Origin: Methanolobus zinderi
Lineage (GTDB): Archaea > Halobacteriota > Methanosarcinia > Methanosarcinales > Methanosarcinaceae
NCBI RefSeq assembly: GCF_013388255.1
Contig: NZ_CP058215.1
Coordinates: 186,001 to 250,000, forward strand
Length of the DNA stretch: 64,000 bases
Reading direction: 5' to 3'
Under the pieces are notes generated by a model. The model ran no database searches and was not told where the DNA came from. It saw only the letters and a list, made by a program, of their open reading frames with translations. Both the position numbers and the translations under genes were made by a program. This document shows, in pieces, positions 1-8,311 of the stretch. Each line of letters starts with the position of its first letter. Positions within the stretch are counted from its first letter, which is position 1.

Positions 1-879
1 CCTGACTTTTGTGTGCCATCCCCCTACAATAGCCCCTGAATCCGAAAGTTTAGGAAGACCCTCATACATAAGGGAAACATCGGTGCTGGTCCCTCCTACA
101 TCTATAACCGCACAGGTATCACTTCCTGAAAGGAAAGATGCGCCCACAAGGCTTGCCGCCGGACCTGAAAAAACAGACTCAATGGGCTTTTTAAGAGCTT
201 CACCGATGCCCACCATGGAACCGTCACATTTGAGCATCATGATATTCATGTCTGGATTTCTGCGGTGAAGTTCGCCCTGTACAGCATCCATAAAATCCCT
301 TGTAACAGGTATTAGGCGTGCGTTCAGATAAGCTGTCACACCGCGCTCGTATGCACCAAGGTCCTGGGAGAGTTCATGGCCGCATACCACAGGCAGGCCT
401 GTAAGCTCGGTTATAAGGTCCTTGATTGTAAGTTCATGATCAGGATTTCTCACGCTGAAATAGGAAGAGACTGCAAACGCTGATACTTTATCCATGAGCC
501 TGTTCACAAAAGCTTTTACTGATTCGATGTCCAGAGGGCACACTTCATTGCCTGAGCTGTCATGACCGCCCTTCACAGAGATAAAATTCTCTATACCGGA
601 CCTGTTGTGTATCTCGGTTTCATTTACGAGTATCAGACCTACAGGATATCCCGTATCCTCAAGTACACTGTTGGTTGCAAGGGTGGTCGAAACAGAAGCA
701 AAAGAAACCTTTTGGAGAATATCCGGATCAATGCCGTCAAGACAGCTCCTGATACCTGTGAGCAGCTCAGGATAAGTTGTAAGAGACTTATTGAGATCGA
801 CGACCTCCCCATCGCCATCTCTTATTACCACTGCGTCAGTGTAAGTTCCACCGGCATCTATTCCCAGACTGTACCGCAT
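1..879 (-). CDS. Hydantoinase A/oxoprolinase-like protein, 3' end outside window
   Basis: The 293 codons present run unbroken from ATG at 879 to the window edge. The protein starts MRYSLGIDAGGTYTDAVVI, the phosphate-binding loop of the ASKHA fold, and later has IDVGGTSTDVSL and GGWHT, typical of the N-terminal and catalytic parts of hydantoinase A/5-oxoprolinase/acetone carboxylase beta-type ATPases. These enzymes use ATP to open or carboxylate small substrates; the substrate cannot be read from sequence. The ATG follows a GAGAAGGGA ribosome site. A minus-strand TATA-like element (1125-1136) gives it a leader of about 220 nt. Its place beside mtbA suggests, but does not prove, a link to methylamine or corrinoid metabolism. 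Confidence 0.8.
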   Translation of the reverse strand, partial: MRYSLGIDAGGTYTDAVVIRDGDGEVVDLNKSLTTYPELLTGIRSCLDGIDPDILQKVSFASVSTTLATNSVLEDTGYPVGLILVNETEIHNRSGIENFISVKGGHDSSGNEVCPLDIESVKAFVNRLMDKVSAFAVSSYFSVRNPDHELTIKDLITELTGLPVVCGHELSQDLGAYERGVTAYLNARLIPVTRDFMDAVQGELHRRNPDMNIMMLKCDGSMVGIGEALKKPIESVFSGPAASLVGASFLSGSDTCAVIDVGGTSTDVSLMYEGLPKLSDSGAIVGGWHTKVR

Positions 880-989
880 TGTACATCATTCCCTTCTCTC
901 AAGCTTAACAGGTACCTGATCTTTGTGAGCAATGCCATATGCGGCAGTTCAAAAGACAGTTAGTGATGATGATATTTTGCAGAAATTCT

Positions 990-1015
990 ACTCCTTTGTT
1001 ATGAAACAAAGGAGT
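990..1015 (-). promoter_or_regulatory. Perfect 11-bp hairpin in leader of hydantoinase-like gene
   Basis: ACTCCTTTGTT and AACAAAGGAGT pair fully around a 4-nt loop. It is about 110 nt upstream of the start at 879 and downstream of the likely TATA element, so it should be in the 5' untranslated RNA. One arm contains AAAGGAG and the other its complement. No T-tract follows, which argues against a simple terminator. Confidence 0.6.
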
Positions 1016-1170
1016 TGTGGAGCTGAATTACTGCAGAGATTTTCGTGTAGCCTTAGATGGATATAGACCTTTTAACAAATAATGAAGACTACTTTAACCT
1101 CAATTAATGCTATACGTCCCTACTATTTATATTTTTCCTGCAAGGCAACATTAGCTTGTCTCAAAAAATG

Positions 1171-1233
1171 ACATTTCAGCATATCGTATATGACTACTGA
1201 TTGCGTTTGTCCTACATTTCAGTAATCGTATAT
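1171..1233. repeat. Two direct repeats ACATTTCAG-N2/3-ATCGTATAT
   Basis: Copies begin at 1171 and 1214, 43 bp or about four helical turns apart, and differ by one base in the inner spacer. They lie 35-100 bp beyond the minus-strand TATA-like element of the hydantoinase-like gene, the usual place for archaeal activator sites. The binding protein is unknown. Confidence 0.5.
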
Positions 1234-1391
1234 ACAGAAAATAATTCCAAAAATTATATATAGTGCTATACTTTTTCCTTTAAGAGAAAAGTATAAATAC
1301 CAGATTAGAAGAGGGACTTTTAAGGAGTTAATTAAAAATTTTATCAAAAGAAAACGAATTGCAGGAGCTTTTTTCTAGATTTTGCACTACA

Positions 1392-2411
1392 CTAATATTT
1401 GTGGCTCTTTGCCATCTCGACCATTGCCTGCAGGTTCTCGGTCGGTGTCTTACTGACAATACCACAGCCTGGTGCCAGCAGGCCTACTCCTGCGTCCAGT
1501 ACCTTCTGTGATTCTTCCTTTACGACTTCCGGGGTCTGGTTCCAGAGGACGTTCACAGGATCAAGGTTACCGACGATCACTGCCTTGTCCACGTTTCCAA
1601 CAGCGGTTGCAACGTCAACATTCTGGTCAACACTGATGGCATCCACACCTGAGGATTCCATGAGTGCAAGTCCCTTGGTGGTATCACCACAGATGTGCAA
1701 CACTACAGGTACGTTGACCTCGTGCATTGCATCAACTATCTTTGCGTGGTATGGCACGACGAACTTCTCATAGAACTCTGCACCAATGAGCTGGGCACTT
1801 GCTGTAGGATCAATGATGACCATTGTGTCGGCACCGTTCTCGACCATCTTCTTTGCATATGCAACACAGAAATCGGTTGTGAACTCCATAAGTGCCAGAC
1901 CGAAGGCCTCGTCTGTGAATATGGCCATGAACCAGTCATCACCATTGAGGTGCTGTGCAAGGGAGAAAGGACCGATCATACTGCCCATGACAGGAAGTTC
2001 GTCACCGTACTTGTCTGCCAGTATCCTGATAGCGTCACAGACAACACCGATCCTTCCGTGATCAAGGCTGTAGCCTTTGAACTTCTCGATATCCTCTGTG
2101 TTACTTATCACATGACCGATAACAGAGGGTTGCTGTTCCATTGTACCGGGTTTGATCTCACAGCCGAAAAACTCAGCCTCTGCGGTAATGTCAAAAGGTA
2201 CACGTACTGCCTCAAAACCTACTACGGTGTGACCTGCTTCTGCAAGTGCTGCCATCTTTTCAGCATCCTCGTTGGCCTCAGGCCAGAAAGCTCCGGAAGC
2301 CTCCATCTGATCAACGGTACCTGTCTGTGTGACGGAGATCGCTGGCATCCTGTCAACAGGCTGTCCTGTAAGTGCACGTGCTAATCTCTCTTTGGGGGTA
2401 TATTCTGCCAT
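1392..2411 (-). CDS. mtbA: Methylcobamide:coenzyme M methyltransferase MtbA
   Basis: This 339-residue cytoplasmic enzyme of the uroporphyrinogen decarboxylase-like family transfers the methyl group from methylated MtmC or MtbC to coenzyme M, the last shared step of methylamine methanogenesis. The zinc and thiol ligands are visible as H239 and C241 (LHICGD) and C316 (APGCGI). AGGAGC precedes the ATG. It lies downstream of mtmCB, separated by two RNA hairpins. Its stop codon is TAG, notable in a pyrrolysine user: readthrough would add about 16 residues before TGA, but 339 residues is already the normal length. MtaA, the methanol paralogue, is the alternative; the methylamine context favours MtbA. 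Confidence 0.93.
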   Translation of the reverse strand: MAEYTPKERLARALTGQPVDRMPAISVTQTGTVDQMEASGAFWPEANEDAEKMAALAEAGHTVVGFEAVRVPFDITAEAEFFGCEIKPGTMEQQPSVIGHVISNTEDIEKFKGYSLDHGRIGVVCDAIRILADKYGDELPVMGSMIGPFSLAQHLNGDDWFMAIFTDEAFGLALMEFTTDFCVAYAKKMVENGADTMVIIDPTASAQLIGAEFYEKFVVPYHAKIVDAMHEVNVPVVLHICGDTTKGLALMESSGVDAISVDQNVDVATAVGNVDKAVIVGNLDPVNVLWNQTPEVVKEESQKVLDAGVGLLAPGCGIVSKTPTENLQAMVEMAKSHKY

Positions 2412-2511
2412 AATTTTAAGCTCCTGAAGAAGAGATGGTTGGCAATTGGAAACCAGCCATTCATATCTTGGAGATCATTTTCAGTCTTATCAATACAAAT
2501 GTGTGAAAGTT

Positions 2512-2538
2512 GAGCCAGCGGTGATTAGGCGCCGGCTC
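2512..2538 (-). promoter_or_regulatory. GC-rich hairpin between mtmB and mtbA
   Basis: In the minus-strand RNA GAGCCGGCG pairs with CGCTGGCTC (nine pairs, one a G-U wobble) around a 9-nt loop. It lies 44-70 nt beyond the mtmB stop and about 100 nt before mtbA. No T-run follows. An RNA processing, stabilising or partial-termination element fits. Confidence 0.55.
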
Positions 2539-2547
2539 GTTAGGGAA

Positions 2548-2567
2548 GTGATAAACTATGTTATCAC
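2548..2567 (-). promoter_or_regulatory. Hairpin just downstream of mtmB
   Basis: GTGATAA and TTATCAC form a perfect 7-bp inverted repeat around six bases, 15 nt after the mtmB stop, directly followed by the GC-rich hairpin at 2512-2538. Both are conserved in position as a tandem before mtbA in this transcript. Confidence 0.5.
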
Positions 2568-2581
2568 AGTGATTTGCGGAC

Positions 2582-3958
2582 TTAGAATGTAAGTCCGAAT
2601 TCTTCGAGCTTTTTGCGTGCGCCGTCGTAGACCTTGACGTATTCGTCTGTTGGCGTTACGGTAGCGATGTCGTAACATTCCTGGAAGGTCTTACCCTGTG
2701 GTGCATTTGCATAATTGCCCTCGTAGGAACTTACAAGGAGATCAAGGACCTTGTTGACATCCTCGATATCCATTCCTGCTGTTGCTCTCGCTGCTTCTCC
2801 CATCATCCTGGCTTCCATACCTGTGGTCTTATCCTGTACAACACCCTTTGCAGCTGCCACACCGGAGAGGATCTCACGGCCTGAAGCTGTGTCGGTGATG
2901 GACTGTGCGGATGCTTCGAGCAGGCACATCTCGGTACACGGACCTGCGCATGGATAGTACTGGTTACCTGAGAGCATGTCGGTAAACTCTGAGATTGTTG
3001 CACACGCCCAGCCAGCAATCATAAGGGTCTCACGAGTGTTTGTGGATCCCCAGCGGATGTGGACCGGACCGTCAAGGTGCCAGCTTGCATTGCTCATTAC
3101 AAATGCATTGATATGGGTTGCGATGTTAACTATCGTGGTTTCCTCTATGCCACCGGCATAGCCACCAAAGATAGGCATCTGCTCATCCATGATGATGTCA
3201 CTGTTTGCATTGTAGTGTGCAATAACACTCAGTGCATCAAGATCAATTTTCAGCTCATTTAGTTGTGAAACTTCATGGCTGTCACTGCAGGCCATGCCAC
3301 CGGCACAGTCAGCAGATATATTTCCCTGAGCGGACAGGGAAGTCTCTGGTCCCTATATGGCCATACCAGGCCTGCCGGCCATTGCACATGCATTTTTAAT
3401 GAGTCTTGTTTCTGTCTTGGCTGCAAGTACCTCGTAAGGGCTCTTTGGAATTGGTGGCTTGCCACGGACTGTCATCATGACACCGTTGACAATCGTATCG
3501 ACTTCCTTCTCAAGAGCGTAGCTCATGTGGACAGGCATGAACATGTCCTCGGAAATTGGTGAACCTGTTGGACCTCCCTGGACCACTGGCTTTCTCTTGT
3601 CACCGACACTTCTCTTGTGGACCCTGATAGCCTCTCTGCCGGTACCAAGTGTGAATTCCTTCTGGACGTTGTTGATAGCGTCCCAGATCTCATCTTCTGT
3701 GTACTTTACCACACGGTTGGTGTCGGTACAGTAGATACCGCACTCGAGCAGCATCTCAAAACCTGCCTTGAACAGGTTTTCCATCATGTCCTTGTCGGTT
3801 GGAACAAACTCTCCCTTGAAGTCGAGGTTGTACTTCTGCTTGAGTTCCATTGCCTTCATCGGAATGGTCATAAGGTCCCAGTCATCCTGGGTTGTCTTCT
3901 CTCCCTTCTTTGCCCTTTCATAGAATTCGTAAACATCAAGTGATCTTGAAAATGTCAT
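2582..3958 (-). CDS. mtmB: Monomethylamine:corrinoid methyltransferase MtmB, read through in-frame amber
   Basis: MtmB moves the methyl group of monomethylamine onto the cobalt of MtmC. The reading frame from ATG 3958 is interrupted only by TAG at 3353-3355, codon 202, where pyrrolysine is inserted in this family. Read through, the protein has 458 residues, the known length and Pyl202 position of Methanosarcina MtmB. Residues around the amber are AGRPGMAI-Pyl-GPETSLSAQG. An AGGAGG site precedes the start, and mtmC ends 13 nt upstream, so the two are cotranscribed. An automatic caller would split this into two genes; it is not a pseudogene. Confidence 0.97.
3322..3341 (-). promoter_or_regulatory. 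PYLIS-like hairpin 3' of the mtmB amber codon
   Basis: Starting 11 nt after the TAG, TTCCCTG pairs with CAGGGAA around a 6-nt loop in the mRNA, and outer CAGA/TCTG can extend it. A stem-loop here in mtmB has been called PYLIS; family experience says it aids but is not essential for pyrrolysine insertion. The bases also encode conserved protein, so selection on RNA alone is not shown. Confidence 0.6.
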
Positions 3959-3971
3959 CTTACATGCCTCC

Positions 3972-4628
3972 TTATTTCATAAGGTCAAGTGCCACACGGG
4001 CTGCATCAGCTGCATTCTCTGCTGTTGCGTCTGCCCCGATCTCCTCGATCCATTTATCGGATACTGGTGCTCCACCGAACATTATCTTCACGGAGTCCCT
4101 CAGACCCTCTTCGGAAAGCATTTCGACTGTGTCCTTCTGTCCGAGCATTGATGTTGTCATGAGTGCTGAACCTACGAGCAGGATTTTCTTACCCTTATTG
4201 TTAGCCACTTCTTCTGTGACCTTCTCGTTTGGAACGTCAACTCCCATGTCAACGATCTTGAAACCGTTTGCACCAAGCATGGTTGTCACAAGGCGGTGGC
4301 CGATATCGTGAATGTCTCCTTCCTGTACGTAGGTAATTGCAAGACCTGCGCCCTCGTCAGCTTCTCCCTTTTCTGCTTCCATGATAGGCAGAAGGATCTC
4401 CATTGCGGCGTTCATTGCCTTTGCGGACATCATGATCTGTGGAAGATAGATCTCTGCTGCTTCGAATTTGTCTCCGATTACCTTCATTCCCGGTGAAAGA
4501 CCGTCGTTGATGATCTCAACAGGAGTGAGTCCTGCATCCAGGGCTTCCTGGGTAGCTTCGGCACAACCATTGATGTTCTGATTTACAATGGTGTCCTTGA
4601 GTTTGTCTAAAATTTCCTGCTTTGACAT
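3972..4628 (-). CDS. mtmC: Monomethylamine corrinoid protein MtmC
   Basis: This 218-residue protein carries the corrinoid that accepts methyl from MtmB and gives it to MtbA. An N-terminal helical cap (about 1-90) with the LSPGM and LPQIM signatures is followed by the B12-binding Rossmann domain. H107 in EGDIHDIGH is the lower axial cobalt ligand of the DxHxxG motif. AAGGAG lies before the ATG. It heads the mtmC-mtmB(-mtbA) transcript, with a likely TATA at 4757-4766 and a leader of roughly 100 nt. RamA (19403) should keep its cobalt in the Co(I) state. Confidence 0.95.
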   Translation of the reverse strand: MSKQEILDKLKDTIVNQNINGCAEATQEALDAGLTPVEIINDGLSPGMKVIGDKFEAAEIYLPQIMMSAKAMNAAMEILLPIMEAEKGEADEGAGLAITYVQEGDIHDIGHRLVTTMLGANGFKIVDMGVDVPNEKVTEEVANNKGKKILLVGSALMTTSMLGQKDTVEMLSEEGLRDSVKIMFGGAPVSDKWIEEIGADATAENAADAARVALDLMK

Positions 4629-4756
4629 ATTTTTGTCTCCTTAACGGTCCTTTGCTAGTGTCAAGACGATGAATGACGTTTTTAGATGTTTTTCAAATCT
4701 ATGACTTGGGTCCTTCACTAGTTACAGGCATACGGTAATCTTGAACCTACTTCCTA

Positions 4757-4766
4757 ATATTTAAAA
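4757..4766 (-). promoter_or_regulatory. mtmC: Probable TATA box of mtmC
   Basis: TTTTAAATAT on the minus strand, about 130 bp before the mtmC ATG, is the best TATA match in the gap. It implies a long untranslated leader, usual for methyltransferase operons. The dyad at 4808-4826 lies some 40 bp further upstream. Confidence 0.4.
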
Positions 4767-4807
4767 CTTTTTATTTCTCGGAATTTGCAATTATAATCAT
4801 AGTGAAA

Positions 4808-4826
4808 CATTACAACGTCATTGTAA
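4808..4826. promoter_or_regulatory. Dyad operator ATTACAA-N5-TTGTAAT, copy 1
   Basis: A perfect 7-bp inverted repeat around CGTCA lies between divergent mtmC and the sensor kinase gene. GAAACATT flanks it (from 4804). A near copy with the same flank occurs upstream of mtbC at 12194-12212. Its place upstream of the likely TATA of mtmC suggests an activator site; it could also act on the kinase gene. Confidence 0.65.
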
Positions 4827-4922
4827 TCCAATCACACGTTTATTTTAAAGCAGGAAAATCAAATAGAGATTCATATACCAATTAATCCTGCAGAATTCGA
4901 TATCTGAAAAAAGGCCATTGCA

Positions 4923-6968
4923 ATGAAACTTAAAGATATGCCTTTGAAGGCTAAGTTAATACTGTATATAGTCGTGGGTACACTGCTTGTACTTGTGGCC
5001 AGTACTGCAATGACAATTTCAACCGTGACAAGCCAGGAAGAAGAACTTGCATACAAACAGGCAACAGAAATAGCCAGAAGCTATGCCAACGATTTCAACG
5101 GGGATATGGAAAAGAATCAGGCAATTGCTGAAACCATTGCAGTAAGCATGAGCAGTTATGACTCCATGAGCAGACAAGAAGCAAATGCGATGCTCTATAA
5201 TCTTCTGGAGGAACATCCTCACCTTCTTGGCACATATGTTGCCTATGAACCAAATGCCTTTGACGGCCAGGATGAAATCTATATAAACGCTGCTGGTCAT
5301 GATTCCACAGGAAGGTTCATCCCCTACTGGAACAAGATAGACGGTGATATAGAGCTTGAGCCTCTGCTGGATTATGAAAACCTTGACTACTATCAGGTTC
5401 CGAAGTTAACCAAAAATGAGACACTCACAGAACCTTACTACTATGAGGGTGTGTTCATCGTAAGTTATGTATATCCTATCCTGAATGGCGAGGAATTTGA
5501 AGGGATCGGAGGGGTGGATGTCTCACTGAACTACCTTGACGATGAAATAAGCAATGTAAAAGCATTCGATACTGGCTATGCTTTTATGACAGGAAACACC
5601 GGTATACTTGTCTCACATCCTTTTAACAAGGACTGGATAGGTGAGAAAACACTTTATGATTTCGACATCCCGGAAATATCAAAGGCTGCAGACGATATAA
5701 GAGAGGGTAAAAGCGGTCATGTGGAAACAATAGATCCAAGCACCGGAGAAGAGGTGGTCATGTTCTATGAGCCTATCAGAACAGGGAATTTCTCTTTTAT
5801 ACTGGTGGTTCCCAGAGATGAGATATTTGCCGGTGTGACTGCACTTAGCGACAGGCTTCTACAGATATCCCTTGTATCTGTTATTTTCATGGCTGGAGTT
5901 TCCTATCTTATTGGAATGTCCTTTAGCCGGCCGATCAAAAATATAGTACAGGATTTTAAAAGCATCTCAAACGATGCTATCAGAGGAAAACTAGACTCTA
6001 GGGCAAACACGGACGTAGAAGTTGATTTCAGGGAAATACCCATGGGTCTGAACGAGATACTTGAGACGGTGATAGCACCTATCAGAGATACGATCCGACT
6101 GACCAATGAACTTGCAAACGGAAAGTTAAACGAACGTTCCGATCTGGATGTAAAGGGAGAATTCAAACAACTTGCGGATACCCTGGACAACTTTGCAGCT
6201 TCCCTTGACACCATTATCAGGGACTCCAACGAAGTATTGACAGCGGTCCAGAACAATGATTTCTCAAGAAAAGTAGAAGTATACGGAGAAGGGGATTTCC
6301 GCATCCTGACCGAGGGAATTGAAAAAACAAGAGAAACCCTCTCCAGGATGATGGACGAACGGAAAAAAGTGGAAGAGATACGGAAAAAAGAGATACACCA
6401 CCGTATAAAAAATAATCTGCAGGTGATCTCAAGCCTCCTTGATCTTGAATCTGAGAAATTTGAAAACGAGAATGTTGTCGAAGCCTTCAGAGAAAGCCAG
6501 AACAGAGTAGTATCAATGGCGCTGGTTCATGAGGAACTATACAGATCACAGGACATGGAAAGTATTGATTTCTCGGATTATATCATGAAGCTTGTTAACG
6601 AGCTATCTTACTCCTATATCATGGACAAAGACAAGATCCAGGTTAAAACGGATATTGATAATGTTTTCCTTGATATGGACACCGCCATTCCACTTGGGAT
6701 GATAGTGAATGAACTTGTCTCCAACTCATTCAAACATGCGTTCGAACCGGGCCAGGATGGAGAAATATACGTAAATCTGCATTCAGTTGATGATAAACTG
6801 ACGCTCGAAGTGGGAGATAACGGAGTCGGCTTCCCTGAAGATATAGATTTCAGGGAGACGGATTCACTTGGCCTGCAACTGGTAACCACACTGACAAGCC
6901 AGATAGAAGGTAGCATTGAACTTGAAAATACAGAGGGTACAAATTTCGTTATAATATTAAATCGATGA
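4923..6968 (+). CDS. Membrane sensor histidine kinase with extracellular Cache domain
   Basis: The 681-residue protein has a transmembrane helix at about 10-32, a large outside domain of the dCache type (about 40-300, with YYxVPKLT-like and GGVDVSL motifs), a second helix at about 309-334, a HAMP-like linker, a coiled region, and a HisKA_2-type phosphoacceptor site near H492 (EIHHRIKNNLQ). The HATPase domain follows with an N box near 595 (NELVSNSFKHA) and a G box near 632 (DNGVGFPE). It likely autophosphorylates in response to a small ligand and signals to the receiver protein that overlaps its 3' end. An amine as ligand is inference from the neighbours only. Confidence 0.88.
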   Translation: MKLKDMPLKAKLILYIVVGTLLVLVASTAMTISTVTSQEEELAYKQATEIARSYANDFNGDMEKNQAIAETIAVSMSSYDSMSRQEANAMLYNLLEEHPHLLGTYVAYEPNAFDGQDEIYINAAGHDSTGRFIPYWNKIDGDIELEPLLDYENLDYYQVPKLTKNETLTEPYYYEGVFIVSYVYPILNGEEFEGIGGVDVSLNYLDDEISNVKAFDTGYAFMTGNTGILVSHPFNKDWIGEKTLYDFDIPEISKAADDIREGKSGHVETIDPSTGEEVVMFYEPIRTGNFSFILVVPRDEIFAGVTALSDRLLQISLVSVIFMAGVSYLIGMSFSRPIKNIVQDFKSISNDAIRGKLDSRANTDVEVDFREIPMGLNEILETVIAPIRDTIRLTNELANGKLNERSDLDVKGEFKQLADTLDNFAASLDTIIRDSNEVLTAVQNNDFSRKVEVYGEGDFRILTEGIEKTRETLSRMMDERKKVEEIRKKEIHHRIKNNLQVISSLLDLESEKFENENVVEAFRESQNRVVSMALVHEELYRSQDMESIDFSDYIMKLVNELSYSYIMDKDKIQVKTDIDNVFLDMDTAIPLGMIVNELVSNSFKHAFEPGQDGEIYVNLHSVDDKLTLEVGDNGVGFPEDIDFRETDSLGLQLVTTLTSQIEGSIELENTEGTNFVIILNR

Positions 6969-6985
6969 AGATCACAGGTGAACAT

Positions 6986-7396
6986 ATGGAAGAAACAAAG
7001 ATACTGGTAGTTGAGGATGAAAATATCATCGCTCTTAATATCAAAAAGAAACTAAAAAGCCTGGGTTATGCAGTTCCGGCAATCGCTTCAACAGGCGAAG
7101 AAGCCATAAAGATGACAGAGATCACTTTTCCGGATCTGATCCTCATGGATGTGATGCTGAAAGGGGAGATGGATGGGGTCCAGGCTGTGGAAGAGATACA
7201 CAAGAAATATGATATTCCCGTAATCTACCTGACAGCATTCTCCGATGACGAGGTACTGGAAAGGGCCAAGGTTACCAGACCTTATGGCTACATTGTCAAA
7301 CCATTTAAGATCAATGATCTGCATAGCAATATTGAAATCGCACTTTACAGACATAAAATGGATGACGGGGGAAGAAAAGAGCTTACAGGTTCATAG
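6986..7396 (+). CDS. Single-domain response regulator (receiver only)
   Basis: This is a CheY-like receiver of 136 residues. D55 in LILMDVML is the phosphorylation site; acidic residues in VVEDEN and the Lys of KPF complete the pocket. I start it at ATG 6986, preceded by AGGTGA, rather than the ATG at 6965, which overlaps the kinase and lacks a ribosome site. It has no DNA-binding domain, so output must pass through another protein; the HTH regulator 60 bp downstream is the obvious candidate. Its stop is TAG. Confidence 0.85.
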   Translation: MEETKILVVEDENIIALNIKKKLKSLGYAVPAIASTGEEAIKMTEITFPDLILMDVMLKGEMDGVQAVEEIHKKYDIPVIYLTAFSDDEVLERAKVTRPYGYIVKPFKINDLHSNIEIALYRHKMDDGGRKELTGS

Positions 7397-7458
7397 GATT
7401 TCAAACAGCAAGAAGATAACAGAACTTATAAAATAAACAGGAGTGGCAGGTAATTCCA

Positions 7459-8259
7459 ATGAACAAGTCGTTGATCGATATAATCTTCAATTCAGAAAAA
7501 CGAAAGAATGTCCTGTTACTTCTGGTAGAGGGTCAGAAAAGCCGTGAAGAGATTAAAACAAGTCTCAATGTGACCTCCACGGCCCTTATTCCCCAGATTA
7601 AAAAACTAAAAGAGCATGGACTTGTTATCCAGAACAATGATTATTATATCCTGACCGATATGGGGAGGGTAATGGTTGAGAACATGCTGCCTCTTTTGCA
7701 GGCGGTGGAAGTCTTCGAGGATAACAGCAGTTACTGGCTGAACCGCGACCTGAGCGGTATACCAGGACATCTTCTGAAAAGACTGGGGGAATTGGGGAAT
7801 TATCTGGTTATAGAGCCTGACCTGAACTATCTTTTTGAATTTCCGGAAGAATTTACTGAAAACATCGATAAGTCCGGCTACATTATGGCCTTTAATGCGT
7901 ACTTCCATCCGGAATACCCTGCCCTTTACTCAAAACTTGCCGAAAAAGGTATTGAGTTCTCGCTTGTCCTGAGCAGTTCGGTACACAAGAGAATGCAGAA
8001 CGATTATAAAGAAGATATGCAAAAATTTCTGGATTGTGAAAGCACTGATTTTTCTGTCTCAAATGAAGTATCAGGTCTTGCTACACTTGTTACAACCGAT
8101 CGTTTCCTGTTTCTCTGTTTCTTTGACAAACAGGGACAATACGATCACCGGATTATAATGAGCTTCGATTCCAGGGCTCTCGAGTGGAGCCGGGAATTGT
8201 TCAGCTACTACAAGGATAAGTCAGAAAATATCTGTGATTTAAACTGTAATATAAAATAA
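7459..8259 (+). CDS. Msr/FilR1-type HTH transcriptional regulator
   Basis: The 266-residue protein has an N-terminal winged helix of ArsR type (about 1-75, SREEIKTSLNVTSTALIPQIKKL) and a C-terminal domain of the kind found in methanogenesis regulators Msr and FilR1 (DUF1724). Msr proteins in Methanosarcina control methyltransferase genes. It follows the kinase and receiver on the same strand and faces the amine permease and mtbCB. It is a good candidate for binding the ATTACAA dyad, though nothing in the sequence proves that. A close paralogue lies at 53159. Confidence 0.82.
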   Translation: MNKSLIDIIFNSEKRKNVLLLLVEGQKSREEIKTSLNVTSTALIPQIKKLKEHGLVIQNNDYYILTDMGRVMVENMLPLLQAVEVFEDNSSYWLNRDLSGIPGHLLKRLGELGNYLVIEPDLNYLFEFPEEFTENIDKSGYIMAFNAYFHPEYPALYSKLAEKGIEFSLVLSSSVHKRMQNDYKEDMQKFLDCESTDFSVSNEVSGLATLVTTDRFLFLCFFDKQGQYDHRIIMSFDSRALEWSRELFSYYKDKSENICDLNCNIK

Positions 8260-8311
8260 AAAAATCGTACAGCAAGCAGATTTTTAATGCTTGCTGTCCA
8301 GGTCTCCTTTC

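Larger units (their letters stand above)
880..1391. other. Intergenic region with hairpin and direct repeats
   Basis: No convincing gene lies in these 512 bases. Going away from hyuA, they hold a perfect 11-bp hairpin (990-1015), a minus-strand TATA-like element AAAAATATAAAT (1136 down to 1125), two copies of a direct repeat (1171 and 1214), and AT-rich sequence up to the mtbA stop. A plus-strand TATA-like AGTATAAATA near 1289 has no ORF after it. Confidence 0.6.

Noticed and set aside
562-963. 133-codon plus-strand ORF at the hydantoinase-like gene
   Set aside because: Lies antisense to the conserved N-terminus of the minus-strand gene; shadow.
1695-2384. 229-codon plus-strand ORF opposite mtbA
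   Set aside because: Antisense shadow of a well-conserved gene; no ribosome site and Cys/His-rich odd composition.
2582-3295. Second half of mtmB as its own gene
   Set aside because: The frame continues from the 5' part through TAG with exact family length; an internal start would lose the active site.
7394-7450. Pyrrolysine readthrough of the receiver gene
   Set aside because: The tail of about 17 codons has no family likeness and the receiver domain is complete at TAG.
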